Of a stretch of 64,000 bases of DNA, positions 8,615 through 17,618 are shown one piece after another. The notes under the pieces were generated by a model. That model had not been told where the DNA came from. It did no database searches and saw nothing but the letters and a program-made list of their open reading frames with translations. The stretch's first letter is position 1. Every line of letters starts with the position of its first letter. A program made the position numbers and the translations under genes. The stretch comes from an uncultured Pseudoxanthomonas sp. (GTDB taxonomy: Bacteria; Pseudomonadota; Gammaproteobacteria; Xanthomonadales; Xanthomonadaceae), in NCBI GenBank assembly GCA_937975725.1, contig CALJUL010000026.1:1-64000 (forward strand). Reading direction: 5' to 3'.

Positions 8615-8935
8615 ATGCCGGTGATGGAACGCATCCAGGCCGAAGTGGAAGGCCACCCGATCGTCCTCTTCATGAAGGGCACGCCGCAGTTCCCCATGTG
8701 CGGTTTCTCCAGCCGTGCGATGCAGGCGCTGCGCGAGGCCGGTGCCGAGCACCTGCACACGGTCAACGTGCTGGAGGAGCCGGAGATCCGCGCCAACTTG
8801 CCGCGCTTCTCCAACTGGCCCACGTTCCCGCAGCTCTTCATCAACGGCGAACTGATCGGCGGCTGCGACATCACCCTGGAGCTGCACGAATCCGGCGAGT
8901 TGCAGCGCATCGTCGCCGAGGCTTTCTCGCAGTGA
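8615..8935 (+). CDS. grxD: Monothiol glutaredoxin, Grx4 family
   Basis: A 106-residue CGFS-type glutaredoxin that binds a [2Fe-2S] cluster with glutathione and helps in iron-sulfur cluster delivery. The marker PMCGFSSRAMQAL is clear, as are FMKGTPQFP, NWPTFPQLFINGELIGGCDI and the C-terminal LHESGEL. The frame is open upstream, but the ATG at 8615 has a strong ribosome site (AAGGAGAA at 8601-8608). A TACAAT hexamer at 8525-8530 may be its -10 box. The stop overlaps the GTG start of the next gene (GTGA), so grxD, the SDR gene and the MarC gene form one coupled operon. Confidence 0.95.
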   Translation: MPVMERIQAEVEGHPIVLFMKGTPQFPMCGFSSRAMQALREAGAEHLHTVNVLEEPEIRANLPRFSNWPTFPQLFINGELIGGCDITLELHESGELQRIVAEAFSQ

Positions 8936-9678
8936 GCCTGCTCGGACTGCCCGTGCGTGCGCCGCGCGCGCTCGACGGCCGCGTGGTGCTGGTCACCGGT
9001 GCGCACGGCGGGCTGGGCAGCGCTGCCGCGGTCGCCTGCGCCGGCGCGGGCGCCACCGTGGTGCTGCTCGGCCGCAAGCTGCCCAAGTTGAACCGCGTCT
9101 ACGATGCAGTCGCGCAGGCTGGCGCCGAGCCCTTGCTGTATCCGCTGGACCTGGAAGGCGCCTCGCCGGACGACTACGCCGAACTCGCCGACCGCCTGCA
9201 GGTCGAACTCGGACGGCTCGACGGCGTGCTGCACTGCGCGGCCGAATTCAAGGGGCTGACGCCGCTGGAGCACACCGACCCGGCCGCGTTCGCCCGCATC
9301 GTGCACGTGAACCTCACCGCGCCCTGGTGGCTGTCGCAGGCCTGCCTGCCACTGCTGAAGCAGTCCGACGACGCGGCGCTGGTCTTTGCGCTGGACGACC
9401 TGGAACGGGTGGGGCAGGCGTACTGGGGCGCCTACGGCGTGGCCGAGCACGGCGTGGCGGCGCTGGTCGGCATGCTGCATGCCGAACTGACCGGGTCCAG
9501 CGTGCGCGTTTCGGCGTTGCAGCCGGGGCCCATGCGCACCGGGTTGCGTTCCCGCGCCTATGCCGACGACACCGACGCGCAGGCCCGCGAGGCCGCCGAC
9601 TACGCCGACGCCTGTGTCACCCTCCTGTCCTCCGCGGGCGCCGCCCACCGCGGCCAAGTCTGGAAAGTGCGCGCATGA
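8932..9678 (+). CDS. SDR-fold protein lacking catalytic Ser and Lys (YciK-related)
   Basis: A 248-residue short-chain dehydrogenase/reductase fold, closest in my reading to YciK. The nucleotide-binding glycine motif TGAHGGLG (residues 22-29) is intact, as is the LDGVLHCAAEF strand. The active site is not: the Tyr is present in WGAYGVAEHG (Tyr168), but the Lys four residues on is Glu172. The Ser 12-13 residues before Tyr is replaced by Asp155-Asp156 (LDDLERVG). YciK has SSSVGR and YxxSK there. NAG is also changed to CAA. It probably binds NAD(P) but may not be an oxidoreductase. GTG start in a GTGA overlap with grxD; ATGA overlap with the next gene. Confidence 0.88.
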   Translation: MSLLGLPVRAPRALDGRVVLVTGAHGGLGSAAAVACAGAGATVVLLGRKLPKLNRVYDAVAQAGAEPLLYPLDLEGASPDDYAELADRLQVELGRLDGVLHCAAEFKGLTPLEHTDPAAFARIVHVNLTAPWWLSQACLPLLKQSDDAALVFALDDLERVGQAYWGAYGVAEHGVAALVGMLHAELTGSSVRVSALQPGPMRTGLRSRAYADDTDAQAREAADYADACVTLLSSAGAAHRGQVWKVRA

Positions 9679-10277
9679 CCATCCTGTCGGCGGCCTTGCT
9701 GCTGTTCCTGATCCTGGACCCGCTGGGCAACATCCCGGTGTTCCTGAGCGTGCTCAAGCCCTTGCCGCCGCGCCGGCAGCGGATCGTGGTGGTGCGCGAG
9801 CTGCTGATCGCCCTGGCGGTGCTGATGGCGTTCCTCTGGTGCGGCAAGTACGCCCTGGAGCTGATGCATCTGCGCCAGGAGTCGGTTGCCATCGCCGGCG
9901 GCATCGTGCTGTTCCTGATCGGCGTGCGGATGATCTTCCCGCGCCCGGAAGGACTGATGGGCGACGTGCCGGGCGGCGAGCCCTTCATCGTGCCGCTGGC
10001 GATCCCGCTGGTGGCCGGCCCCTCGGGCATGGCCGCGGTCATGTTGATGGGCAGCAACGACCCCTCGCGGCTGGGCGACTGGAGCCTGGCGCTGCTGCTG
10101 GCCTGGGGCGTCACCGCCGCCATCCTGTTCTCCGCCACGGTCCTGTACAAGTGGCTGGGCCGCCGCGTATTGACGGCGATCGAACGGCTAATGGGCATGC
10201 TTCTTGTCGCCATCTCCGTCCAGATGGTGCTGGACGGCATTGGCACCTACCTCAAGCTGGCCCCGCCCAACATCTGA
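9675..10277 (+). CDS. MarC/YhgN family integral membrane protein
   Basis: A 200-residue membrane protein with about six helices. It has the family features LLLFLILDPLGNIPVFLSVLK at the start, IAGGIVLFLIGVRMIFP, and PLAIPLVAGPSGMAAVML in the middle (the second half repeats the first in inverted topology). The MarC family is widespread; its substrate is not known, and the old link to multiple antibiotic resistance is not supported for MarC itself. The start lies in an ATGA overlap with the SDR-fold gene, so it is the third gene of the grxD operon. YhgN-like members are the closest by feel. Confidence 0.9.
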   Translation: MTILSAALLLFLILDPLGNIPVFLSVLKPLPPRRQRIVVVRELLIALAVLMAFLWCGKYALELMHLRQESVAIAGGIVLFLIGVRMIFPRPEGLMGDVPGGEPFIVPLAIPLVAGPSGMAAVMLMGSNDPSRLGDWSLALLLAWGVTAAILFSATVLYKWLGRRVLTAIERLMGMLLVAISVQMVLDGIGTYLKLAPPNI

Positions 10278-10533
10278 GAGCCGCGGCTTCCTTCCCGGCC
10301 GGGTGGGGTGACCGGAGGCGTGCGCCATCCGTCATGTTGCGGCGCAAAAGACCGTCATGCTTCGGTCACAAAATGGTCCTATCGTGTTAACCTGTTATTA
10401 ACCTCCGCGGACGCCGCGTGGGCCTTGGGAATCCCTTGCCAGCCCTCTCCGAGCCTGCCCTGACCGGCCGGCTCCGCGCACGTCACATCCAGCCAGCTTC
10501 GCCATACAACTTCCCGTACCTGAGGTTTATCCG
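10278..10533. other. Intergenic region before the Oar-like receptor
   Basis: No gene seen. Around 10380-10402 it is AT-rich, with a direct repeat of TTAACCT (GTTAACCT then ATTAACCT, 10385-10402) that could be a binding site or part of a promoter. I could not place a convincing -35/-10 pair. The receptor start at 10534 has a weak GAGG site. Confidence 0.4.
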
Positions 10534-13500
10534 ATGAACCAATCCCGTCGTCTTCGCTTGTCCAAGCTGAGCCTCGGCCTCGTCGCCGCGCTCGCCGCCG
10601 CTCCCGTGTTCGCGCAGAGCACCTCCGCCGGCGTGGGCGGCCTGGTCACCGATGCCAGTGGCGCGCCCGTCCAAGGCGCCGAAGTCGTGATCACGCACGT
10701 CGAGTCCGGTACGGTCAGTCGTGCTACGTCCGATGCGAGCGGCCGCTACATCGCCCGGGGCTTGCGTGTCGGCGGTCCCTACACCATCACCGTCACCAAG
10801 GCGGGAGCGGGCACCGATACCGAAGAGGGCATCTATCTCGATCTGAACAAGGTCGGTAGCGTCGATGCCCAGCTGTTCTCCGGCGACGCCACCACGCTCG
10901 ACGCGGTTGCCGTGATCGGCTCTCGCGAGGCGTTGGCCATTTTCAATCCCGAGAACAAGGGTGTCGGTACCTCGATCAGCGGACGCCAACTGGATCTGAC
11001 ACCGGCGACCAACCGTTCGCTGGATGACGTTGCTCGCCTCGACCCCCGCATTGCGATCACTGATCCGGGCACGGGCCGCATTTCGGTGGCGGGCCTGAAC
11101 AACCGCTACAACAACATCACGGTGGATGGCCTGGGTCAGAACGATCCCTTCGGTCTGAACAGCAACGGCATGCCGTACACGGGGTCGCCGATCTCGACCG
11201 ATACCATTGCGGCTTACGACATCAAGGTCAGCGACTATGATGTGGCTCAGGACAGCATCGGTGCCAATATCAATGCGGTCACCAAGTCGGGCACCAACGA
11301 GTTCCACGGTTCGGCCTATTATGTATTCAAGAACGCCGACGACATGGTCGGCAAGCATCCGGTCACGGACAAGGATTACACCAAGTTCGACAGGGATGTG
11401 ACGAAGGGCTTCACCCTGGGTGGCCCCATCCTCAAGGACAAGCTGTTCTTCTTCGCTTCGTACGAGGAACAGGACGTCACCGGCCTGGCCGGCGATGCGA
11501 CCAGCTCGGCGAACATCGCAAGCGGCAAGATTTCCCAGGCCGATCTGGATGCCGTGATCGCGGCCGCCAGGGCGCAGGGCCTGGAGCCCGGCACCTATGA
11601 GGGCGGCCTGGGCGTCGAGCTCAGCCTGAAGCGCTATCTGGGCAAGATCGACTGGAACATCAGCGACTACCACCGCGCCAGCCTGACCTACCAGCAGACC
11701 GAAGAAACGCTGCCGTCGCCCTACGACCAGGGCGGCAACTACGTTGTCTTCAGCACCCGTTGGTATACCAAGACCAGCACCACCAAGAACACCAGCCTGC
11801 AGTTGTTCAGCGACTGGAGCGATAGCTTCAGCACCGAATTCAAGGTCAGTCAGCAGAAGTTTGAACAGTTGGCCGGCAATGCGTCCAACAACGGCCCGAC
11901 GATCAACATCGGTACCATCGGTTCCACCACTAGCCAGAACTACAACAGCAGCCAGGGCGGCATCCGTTTCGGCGAAGACCGCAATCGCCACGAAAACGCC
12001 ATCGACAGCAAGAAGACCACGGCCTCGCTGTTCGGCACCTTGTATGCCGGCGACCATGCGCTCAAGTTCGGCTTCGACTGGCTGAAGAACGAGGCGCTGA
12101 ACCTGTATGGCCGCGACCTGCATGGCGTGTACAGCTACGACAGCGTTGCCGACTTCATCGCGGGCAATTACTACCGCTATGACGTTCGCCGCCCGGCCAC
12201 CTACAATGCCGCCACCAACACCTTCACGGTGACGGACGACGAACTCAGCACCGCCGCCACGGTGGGCATGAGCCAGCTCAGCCCGTTCATCCAGGACACC
12301 TGGCAGGTCAACGACAACCTCTCGCTGACCTACGGCGTCCGCGTCAATATCCCTAAGAGCGACGGCCGGCCTCCGGTGAAGCCCGGCTTCGAGGAAACCT
12401 TCGGTTTCCGCAACGACTACAAACTAGGTACCGACAACAAGGTCGTGATGCCGCGCGTCGCGTTCAACTACACCTTCGATACCCCGCGCTATTCGCAACT
12501 GCGCGGCGGCATCGGCCTGTTCCAGAGCGTTCCGCCGTACGTGTGGCTCGCCAATCCGTTCCAGAACAATGGCGTCAATGCGGTGGCCTTCTGTGCCTAC
12601 AGGACGACGGCGACGGTGAGCGGCTGCGTCAATGACCGCATCACTCAGATCTACGACCCCAGCGCCGATCCCCACAACCAGCCGATTCCGGCCACGAGCG
12701 TGGCGGGTTCCGCTTATCGCGCGCAGGTGGACGCGATCGACCCGAACTTCAAGATGCCGACCATGTGGAAGGCCAGCTTGGGCTATGACGCCGAACTGCC
12801 GTGGTGGGGCCTGATCGGTACGGCCGAAATCCAGCACTTCCGCGCCAAGGATGCGGCCTTCTACCAGGCGCTGAACATCGGCACCCCGAACGGCAAGCTG
12901 CTGGACGGACGCGACAGCTACTGGGTCACCCTGGGCGGTACGGCCAAGAACAACGGCCTGATCGCCGGCTATTCCAACCAGTCCACGTTGTTGACCAACA
13001 CCGATCAGGGCAAGTCCACGGCCATTACCTTCAGCCTGAACAAGCCGATGAGCAACGGCTGGTACGGCAACGTCAGCGTGACCTGGACGGATGCCACCGA
13101 AGTGGGATCGGACACGTCTTCGCAGGCGTGGTCCAGCTACCAGTTCGTGTCGCGCCTGAATCCCAACGAAGAGATCGCAAGGACCGCCACCCAGCAAATC
13201 CGTACCCAGCTCAAGGCATCGCTCGGTTGGGAACACGCGTTCTTCGGTGACTACAAGACCAGTATTTCCGCGTACTACAACGGACATACCGGCCTGCCGT
13301 ACACGTGGCTGATCAATGGCGACCTGAATGGCGACGGCATCTTCCAGGATCCGGCCTACATTCCGCTGGTCAACGATCCGCGGGTGAGCTACGGCTCGGC
13401 CACCGCCGCGCAGATCGCCGCGTTCAACGCGTTCATCGACAGCGATCCTTACCTGTCTGCACGACGCGGCCAGATCGCCGAACGCAATTCCGCCCGTACG

Positions 13501-13845
13501 CCCTGGGTGAACCAGTTGGATCTGGGCATTCAGCAGGAGCTGCCCGGCTTCTTCAAGAAGCACCGCACGGTGCTGCGCCTGGATGTCTACAACTTCCTCA
13601 ACATGCTGAACAAGGATTGGGGCATTACCGAGCAGGTTCCGGGCGGTTTCGATTCGCGTTACCTTGCCTCCATGGGCAATGCGGTTCGTGCCGACGGCGG
13701 TTATGTCTACAACCTGGGTACGCCCACGGCGACGGAACTTCTGCCGAACACGCAGCGTCTTGCCGTCTACGAGTCCAACTCGGTCTTCCAGAACCGCGTC
13801 GTTTCGATGTGGTCCGTGCTGATGACCCTGCGTTACGAGTTCTGA
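10534..13845 (+). CDS. Oar-like TonB-dependent outer membrane receptor
   Basis: A 1103-residue TonB-dependent receptor with a carboxypeptidase-regulatory-like N-terminal domain, the Oar type. A signal peptide ends at AAAPVFAQS (about residue 28). Residues 30-105 form the CarboxypepD_reg-like fold (VGGLVTDASGAPVQGAEV, SDASGRYIARGLRVGGPYTI). The plug follows (about 125-260, with RISVAGLNNRYNNITVDGL) and then a long 22-strand-type barrel rich in Tyr, Asn and Thr. It ends in the usual aromatic residue (LMTLRYEF). Such receptors import large or unusual substrates using TonB energy; the substrate here is unknown. It stands alone and ends in a strong terminator. Confidence 0.9.
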   Translation: MNQSRRLRLSKLSLGLVAALAAAPVFAQSTSAGVGGLVTDASGAPVQGAEVVITHVESGTVSRATSDASGRYIARGLRVGGPYTITVTKAGAGTDTEEGIYLDLNKVGSVDAQLFSGDATTLDAVAVIGSREALAIFNPENKGVGTSISGRQLDLTPATNRSLDDVARLDPRIAITDPGTGRISVAGLNNRYNNITVDGLGQNDPFGLNSNGMPYTGSPISTDTIAAYDIKVSDYDVAQDSIGANINAVTKSGTNEFHGSAYYVFKNADDMVGKHPVTDKDYTKFDRDVTKGFTLGGPILKDKLFFFASYEEQDVTGLAGDATSSANIASGKISQADLDAVIAAARAQGLEPGTYEGGLGVELSLKRYLGKIDWNISDYHRASLTYQQTEETLPSPYDQGGNYVVFSTRWYTKTSTTKNTSLQLFSDWSDSFSTEFKVSQQKFEQLAGNASNNGPTINIGTIGSTTSQNYNSSQGGIRFGEDRNRHENAIDSKKTTASLFGTLYAGDHALKFGFDWLKNEALNLYGRDLHGVYSYDSVADFIAGNYYRYDVRRPATYNAATNTFTVTDDELSTAATVGMSQLSPFIQDTWQVNDNLSLTYGVRVNIPKSDGRPPVKPGFEETFGFRNDYKLGTDNKVVMPRVAFNYTFDTPRYSQLRGGIGLFQSVPPYVWLANPFQNNGVNAVAFCAYRTTATVSGCVNDRITQIYDPSADPHNQPIPATSVAGSAYRAQVDAIDPNFKMPTMWKASLGYDAELPWWGLIGTAEIQHFRAKDAAFYQALNIGTPNGKLLDGRDSYWVTLGGTAKNNGLIAGYSNQSTLLTNTDQGKSTAITFSLNKPMSNGWYGNVSVTWTDATEVGSDTSSQAWSSYQFVSRLNPNEEIARTATQQIRTQLKASLGWEHAFFGDYKTSISAYYNGHTGLPYTWLINGDLNGDGIFQDPAYIPLVNDPRVSYGSATAAQIAAFNAFIDSDPYLSARRGQIAERNSARTPWVNQLDLGIQQELPGFFKKHRTVLRLDVYNFLNMLNKDWGITEQVPGGFDSRYLASMGNAVRADGGYVYNLGTPTATELLPNTQRLAVYESNSVFQNRVVSMWSVLMTLRYEF

Positions 13846-13878
13846 TAGCGCATCACGTAACCAGTGGAAAGCAACACC

Positions 13879-13909
13879 AACGGCCGGGGCGACCCGGCCG
13901 TTTCTTTTT
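13879..13909 (+). terminator. Intrinsic terminator of the Oar-like receptor gene
   Basis: Arms AACGGCCGGG and CCCGGCCGTT (13879-13888 and 13893-13902) around a GCGA loop, followed by a T-rich tail (TTTCTTTTT). It is 33 bp after the stop codon. Confidence 0.92.
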
Positions 13910-13979
13910 GGGCAGGCTCCTCTTGCCTGCGTGACTGCGCTACAGTCCCGCTCCTCACGAACGAGTTACAGGAATTCCC

Positions 13980-15362
13980 ATGAACCAAACGGCATCGAGG
14001 GCGTTGCCGGTGCAGGACGCACGGATCTATCCGCGCGGTGGCCTGGACGTACTTTCCCGCGCCGAAGTGGCGCGCCTGCGCGACGCCTCCGCGGGCGGCA
14101 TGCACGAACTTCTGCGCCGCTGTGCGCTGGCGGTGCTGACCAGCGGCAGCGCGTCGGACGATCCGCGGGCGGCGCGCGACCTCTACCCGGATTTCGACAT
14201 CCAGGTGCTGCAGCAGGATCGCGGCGTGCGCATCGACCTGATCAAGGCGCCGGCGATGGCCTTCGTCGACGGCGAGATCATCCGCGGCGTGGCCGAACTG
14301 CTGTTCGCGGTAGTCCGCGACCTGGCCTACACCGCCATCGAGCTGGGGCCGGAATACGCGGCCGACCTGGAATCCTCGGCGGGCATCACCAACGCCGTGT
14401 TCGGCCTGCTGCGCAATGCGCGCATCCTGCGGCCGGCCGATCCCAACCTGGTGGTGTGCTGGGGCGGCCACTCCATCTCGCGCGACGAATACCTCTACAC
14501 CAAGCAGGTGGGCTACGAGCTGGGCCTGCGCGGGCTGGACATCTGCACGGGCTGCGGCCCCGGCGCGATGAAGGGGCCGATGAAGGGCGCCACCATCGCC
14601 CACGCCAAGCAGCGCCGGAACAAGACGCGCTACATCGGCATCACCGAGCCGGGCATCATCGCGGCCGAATCGCCCAACCCGATCGTCAACCATCTGGTCA
14701 TCATGCCGGACATCGAGAAGCGCCTGGAGGCGTTCGTCCGCATCGGCCACGGCATCATCGTGTTCCCCGGCGGCGTGGGCACGGCGGAGGAGATCCTCTA
14801 CCTGCTGGGCATCCTGCTGCATCCGGAGAACGCGCACCTGCCGTTCCCGCTGATCCTGACCGGGCCGACCATCGCCGCGCCGTATTTCGAGCAGATCGAC
14901 CGCTTCATCCGCCTGACCCTGGGCGATGCGGCGGCGGAGCGCTACGAGATCATCATCGGCGACCCGGCGCGGGTGGCGAAGCAGATGATCGCCGGCATCC
15001 GCCGCGTGCGCGAATACCGCATCGAGCACAAGGATTCGTTCTTCTTCAACTGGGCGGTGCAGATCCCGCAGGATTACCAGCAGCCGTTCATCCCCAGCCA
15101 CGAGGCGATGGCCGCGCTGCAACTGCGTCCTGGCCGTGCCGTGCACGACCTGGCGGCGGACCTGCGGCGCGCGTTCTCCGGGATCGTGGCGGGCAACGTG
15201 AAGGAAGACGGCATGCGCCGCATCGAGCAGTTCGGGCCGTTCGAGATCCACGGCGATGCGGAGATGATGCAGGCGCTGGATGCGTTGCTGCGCGCGTTCG
15301 TGGGCCAGCGCCGGATGAAGATCGCCGGCGAATACCAGCCCTGCTACCGCGTGGCGACCTGA
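13980..15362 (+). CDS. ppnN: Pyrimidine/purine nucleotide 5'-monophosphate nucleosidase
   Basis: PpnN (YgdH in E. coli) splits nucleoside monophosphates into base and ribose 5-phosphate; in E. coli it is controlled by (p)ppGpp. The 460 residues match the full-length long type (about 454). The central LOG-type Rossmann part has NLVVCWGGHSISRDEYLYTKQVGYELGLRG, CTGCGPGAMKGPMKGA, and the nucleotide-binding FPGGVGTAEEILYLLGILL. The N-terminal extension (DARIYPRGGLDVLS) and the C-terminal domain are those of PpnN, not of short cytokinin-riboside LOG proteins. A TACAGT hexamer at 13941-13946 could be its -10 box. It converges with the histidine kinase gene. Confidence 0.92.
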   Translation: MNQTASRALPVQDARIYPRGGLDVLSRAEVARLRDASAGGMHELLRRCALAVLTSGSASDDPRAARDLYPDFDIQVLQQDRGVRIDLIKAPAMAFVDGEIIRGVAELLFAVVRDLAYTAIELGPEYAADLESSAGITNAVFGLLRNARILRPADPNLVVCWGGHSISRDEYLYTKQVGYELGLRGLDICTGCGPGAMKGPMKGATIAHAKQRRNKTRYIGITEPGIIAAESPNPIVNHLVIMPDIEKRLEAFVRIGHGIIVFPGGVGTAEEILYLLGILLHPENAHLPFPLILTGPTIAAPYFEQIDRFIRLTLGDAAAERYEIIIGDPARVAKQMIAGIRRVREYRIEHKDSFFFNWAVQIPQDYQQPFIPSHEAMAALQLRPGRAVHDLAADLRRAFSGIVAGNVKEDGMRRIEQFGPFEIHGDAEMMQALDALLRAFVGQRRMKIAGEYQPCYRVAT

Positions 15363-15386
15363 GCCGCGCAGCCGGGCTGGGTTGCC

Positions 15387-16451
15387 TCAGTCGTCCAGCG
15401 GAAGACGGAGGGTCGCCACATGGTGGCCTTCCACCGTGCGTGTTTCGACGCCGCCGCGCCCGTGCGTCATCGCATGGATGCGGGCGCGCACCGAGCTGAG
15501 GCCCACCTGATGCCCGGTAGTGGGCCGGACCGGAGCGATGGGCACGCTGTTGGTCACCGACACGATTAGCTGGCCCGCTTCGGTTTCCAGGTCCACACGC
15601 AGGTCGCCGCCGTCGGTGGAAGGCTCCACGCCGTGGCGGATGGCGTTTTCCACCAGCGGCTGGATCGAGAGGATGGGCACCCTCGCTTCGGGAATGGCAT
15701 CGGGCAAGTGCCAGGCCAGGCGCAGGCGTTCGCCCAGGCGGAGTTGCTCGATCTCCAGGTAGCGGCGCGCCAGGGACAGTTCTTCGGACAGGGAGACCGC
15801 GTCCTGTCGCGACAGCGCGGCGCGGAACAGGTCCGACAGGTCCAGCAGCAGCCGTTCGGCGGTATCGGGCCGGGCATGCAGCAGCGAAATACCGGTGTTG
15901 AGCGTGTTGAAAAGGAAGTGCGGGCGGATCCTCGCCTGCAGTGCCTCCAGCTTGGCCTGCTGCGCATTGACGGCCAGTTGCCGCGCCCGCCACTGCGCCT
16001 GGAACGCGGCCAACCCGAGCAGCCCGACGATCAGGGCGATGGCCGAGACCTGCAGGGCGAACGCCGGCCATGCCTCCTGCGGGATCAGCCCCAGATCGCG
16101 CAGCGCCAGCCAGGCCAGTCCCAGCACGATCCACGTACTCAGCAGCAGGGCGCCCAGGCCGATCCGGGCCATGGAGGGGGGGCTGACCACGGCGAGTCGG
16201 TGGCGCAGCGGGTACAGCAGCCCCAGCGACATCAGCGAGATCCACTGGATCGTGAGCGAGGCGATGCCGAAGTAGGCCAGCCGGTCGCTCCCGGCGCCCG
16301 GGGCGATGGCGAGCACCGCCGCCACCGCTTCGCCCGCCAGCAGCATCCAGACCAGCGTCCGCGCCTGCCAGAGCGTATCCAGCGGGCTGAGCCGTGCGGC
16401 GGGAGAGGGTGGGGCCATGGCCTGTCGGGTGGTCGGTCGAGGGGGCATCAT
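15387..16451 (-). CDS. LytS/FimS-type sensor histidine kinase
   Basis: A 354-residue membrane kinase of the His_kinase (PF06580) type, related to FimS/AlgZ. About five hydrophobic segments fill residues 30-150. A helical linker leads to the H-box LQARIRPHFLFNTLNT, with His178 the probable phosphorylation site. The N-box is LVENAIRHGVEP (267-276) and the G-box is HQVGLSSVRARI. The family transfers phosphate to LytTR-type regulators; no such regulator gene is next to it. It is divergent from the minor-pilin operon, and in Pseudomonas FimS-AlgR controls exactly those genes. Several starts are possible (16571, 16451, 16448, 16418); I prefer 16451 because the longest one leaves almost no room for the pilin promoter. 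Confidence 0.88.
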   Translation of the reverse strand: MMPPRPTTRQAMAPPSPAARLSPLDTLWQARTLVWMLLAGEAVAAVLAIAPGAGSDRLAYFGIASLTIQWISLMSLGLLYPLRHRLAVVSPPSMARIGLGALLLSTWIVLGLAWLALRDLGLIPQEAWPAFALQVSAIALIVGLLGLAAFQAQWRARQLAVNAQQAKLEALQARIRPHFLFNTLNTGISLLHARPDTAERLLLDLSDLFRAALSRQDAVSLSEELSLARRYLEIEQLRLGERLRLAWHLPDAIPEARVPILSIQPLVENAIRHGVEPSTDGGDLRVDLETEAGQLIVSVTNSVPIAPVRPTTGHQVGLSSVRARIHAMTHGRGGVETRTVEGHHVATLRLPLDD

Positions 16452-16581
16452 GCCTGCCCCGGACGGGCACGGACAGGCGGTATCCTGCCATTCGGACCCC
16501 CGATCCCGCCGTTCGTTCGGGAAAGACTGGTGCCTGCCCGGGGGCTGGCCTAACGTTTCCGCCATCCACAAGGGGAGTGGT

Positions 16582-17133
16582 ATGCCTGTTTCCCATCAAC
16601 GCCGCCGCCGTGGCCCTTCCTGCCGTCCGCACGGCGCGGCCCCGGGGTTCACGCTGGTCGAACTGATGGTCACCATCGCGGTGATCGCCATCATCGCCGC
16701 TGTCGCGGTGCCGGCCATGCAGTCCCTGATCAACTCCAACCGGTTGAGCGGGATGGCGGAAGAGGTGACGACTTCGCTTCAGTTGGCGCGCTCCGAAGCC
16801 GTGCGCCGCAATGCCCGCGTCACGGTCTGCGCCAGCGCCGACGGCACCACCTGCACCAACACGACATCTTGGAGCCGCTGGATCGTCACCGGGCGGGACA
16901 ACACGACCGGTGAAACCGACGTGATCCGCGACCAGGCCGTTGCCGGGACGTTGCAATTGAGCGGTCCTGCCGACGGCATCCGTTTCAACCCCTCTGGACT
17001 CATCAGGGCCCAGCAGAGCCTGACGGTATGCATGCCCACGGATAATCCTGCCGACAACCAGCGCATCGTCAGCGTGCTGGTCAGCGGCAGCGTCAATGCA
17101 AGCAAGAACAACGGCGGAGGTAACTGTCCATGA
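16582..17133 (+). CDS. Type IV pilus minor pilin, FimU/FimT family
   Basis: A 183-residue pseudopilin with a GspH/FimT domain. The prepilin peptidase site is APGFTLVELMVTIAVIAIIAAV, cut after Gly, with Glu at +5 and the hydrophobic helix behind it. The leader is long and basic (MPVSHQRRRR...). The C-terminal part has paired cysteines and the DGIRFNPSGLIRA motif of the GspH fold. Start at ATG 16582 is supported by AGGGGAG (16571-16577). Minor pilins form the priming complex at the pilus tip. It is first in fimU-pilV-pilW-pilX-pilY1-pilE and overlaps pilV by 4 bp. Confidence 0.9.
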   Translation: MPVSHQRRRRGPSCRPHGAAPGFTLVELMVTIAVIAIIAAVAVPAMQSLINSNRLSGMAEEVTTSLQLARSEAVRRNARVTVCASADGTTCTNTTSWSRWIVTGRDNTTGETDVIRDQAVAGTLQLSGPADGIRFNPSGLIRAQQSLTVCMPTDNPADNQRIVSVLVSGSVNASKNNGGGNCP

Positions 17134-17618
17134 GCCGGAAGACGATGCCCCACGCATCCTGCGCGCCCAGCCGCGGCCAGGCGCACACGCGCCGGCACAT
17201 GCAGGGCATGAGCCTGATTGAAGTGCTGGTCTCGGTGGTCGTGCTCAGCATCGGCCTGCTCGGCGTCGCGGCCATGCAATCGGTCGCGCTGCGCGGCGGG
17301 CAGAGCTCGCTGGAAAGCAGCCAGGCGGTGATCCAGACCAGCGCCATCATCGAGGCCATGCGTGCCAACCGCACTGAGGCAAACGCCTACAACGGCGCCA
17401 TGATCTGCGCGATTCCCGCGGGCGGCACCCTGGCGCAGAACGACATCAGGGCATGGATCACTTCGCTGAAGGCGACCATCGGCAACGGCAATGCGGACAC
17501 CACCACGTGCGGCCAGATCACCGGCTGTCCGGCCAATTGCCAGATCACCGTGCGCTGGGACGACACCCGTGCGGGCGGAGGCAACGCCCGCACCATGGTC
17601 ACGGGGACGCGCATATGA
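17130..17618 (+). CDS. pilV: Type IV pilus modification/minor pilin PilV
   Basis: A 162-residue minor pilin. The cut site is MQGMSLIEVLVSVVVLSIGLLGVAAMQ, after Gly, with Glu at +5; the GLLGVAAMQ run after the helix is typical of PilV. A 26-residue basic leader precedes it. Start and stop both lie in 4-bp overlaps (ATGA) with its neighbours, so it is translated with fimU and pilW. It works in the tip/priming complex of type IV pili together with PilW, PilX and PilY1. Confidence 0.92.
   Translation: MSRKTMPHASCAPSRGQAHTRRHMQGMSLIEVLVSVVVLSIGLLGVAAMQSVALRGGQSSLESSQAVIQTSAIIEAMRANRTEANAYNGAMICAIPAGGTLAQNDIRAWITSLKATIGNGNADTTTCGQITGCPANCQITVRWDDTRAGGGNARTMVTGTRI

Noticed and set aside
10483..12123. 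Long open frame on the minus strand opposite the Oar-like receptor
   Set aside because: It mirrors the receptor codons, has no family motifs, and its composition (Val, Gly, Arg, Ala) is typical of antisense frames in GC-rich DNA.
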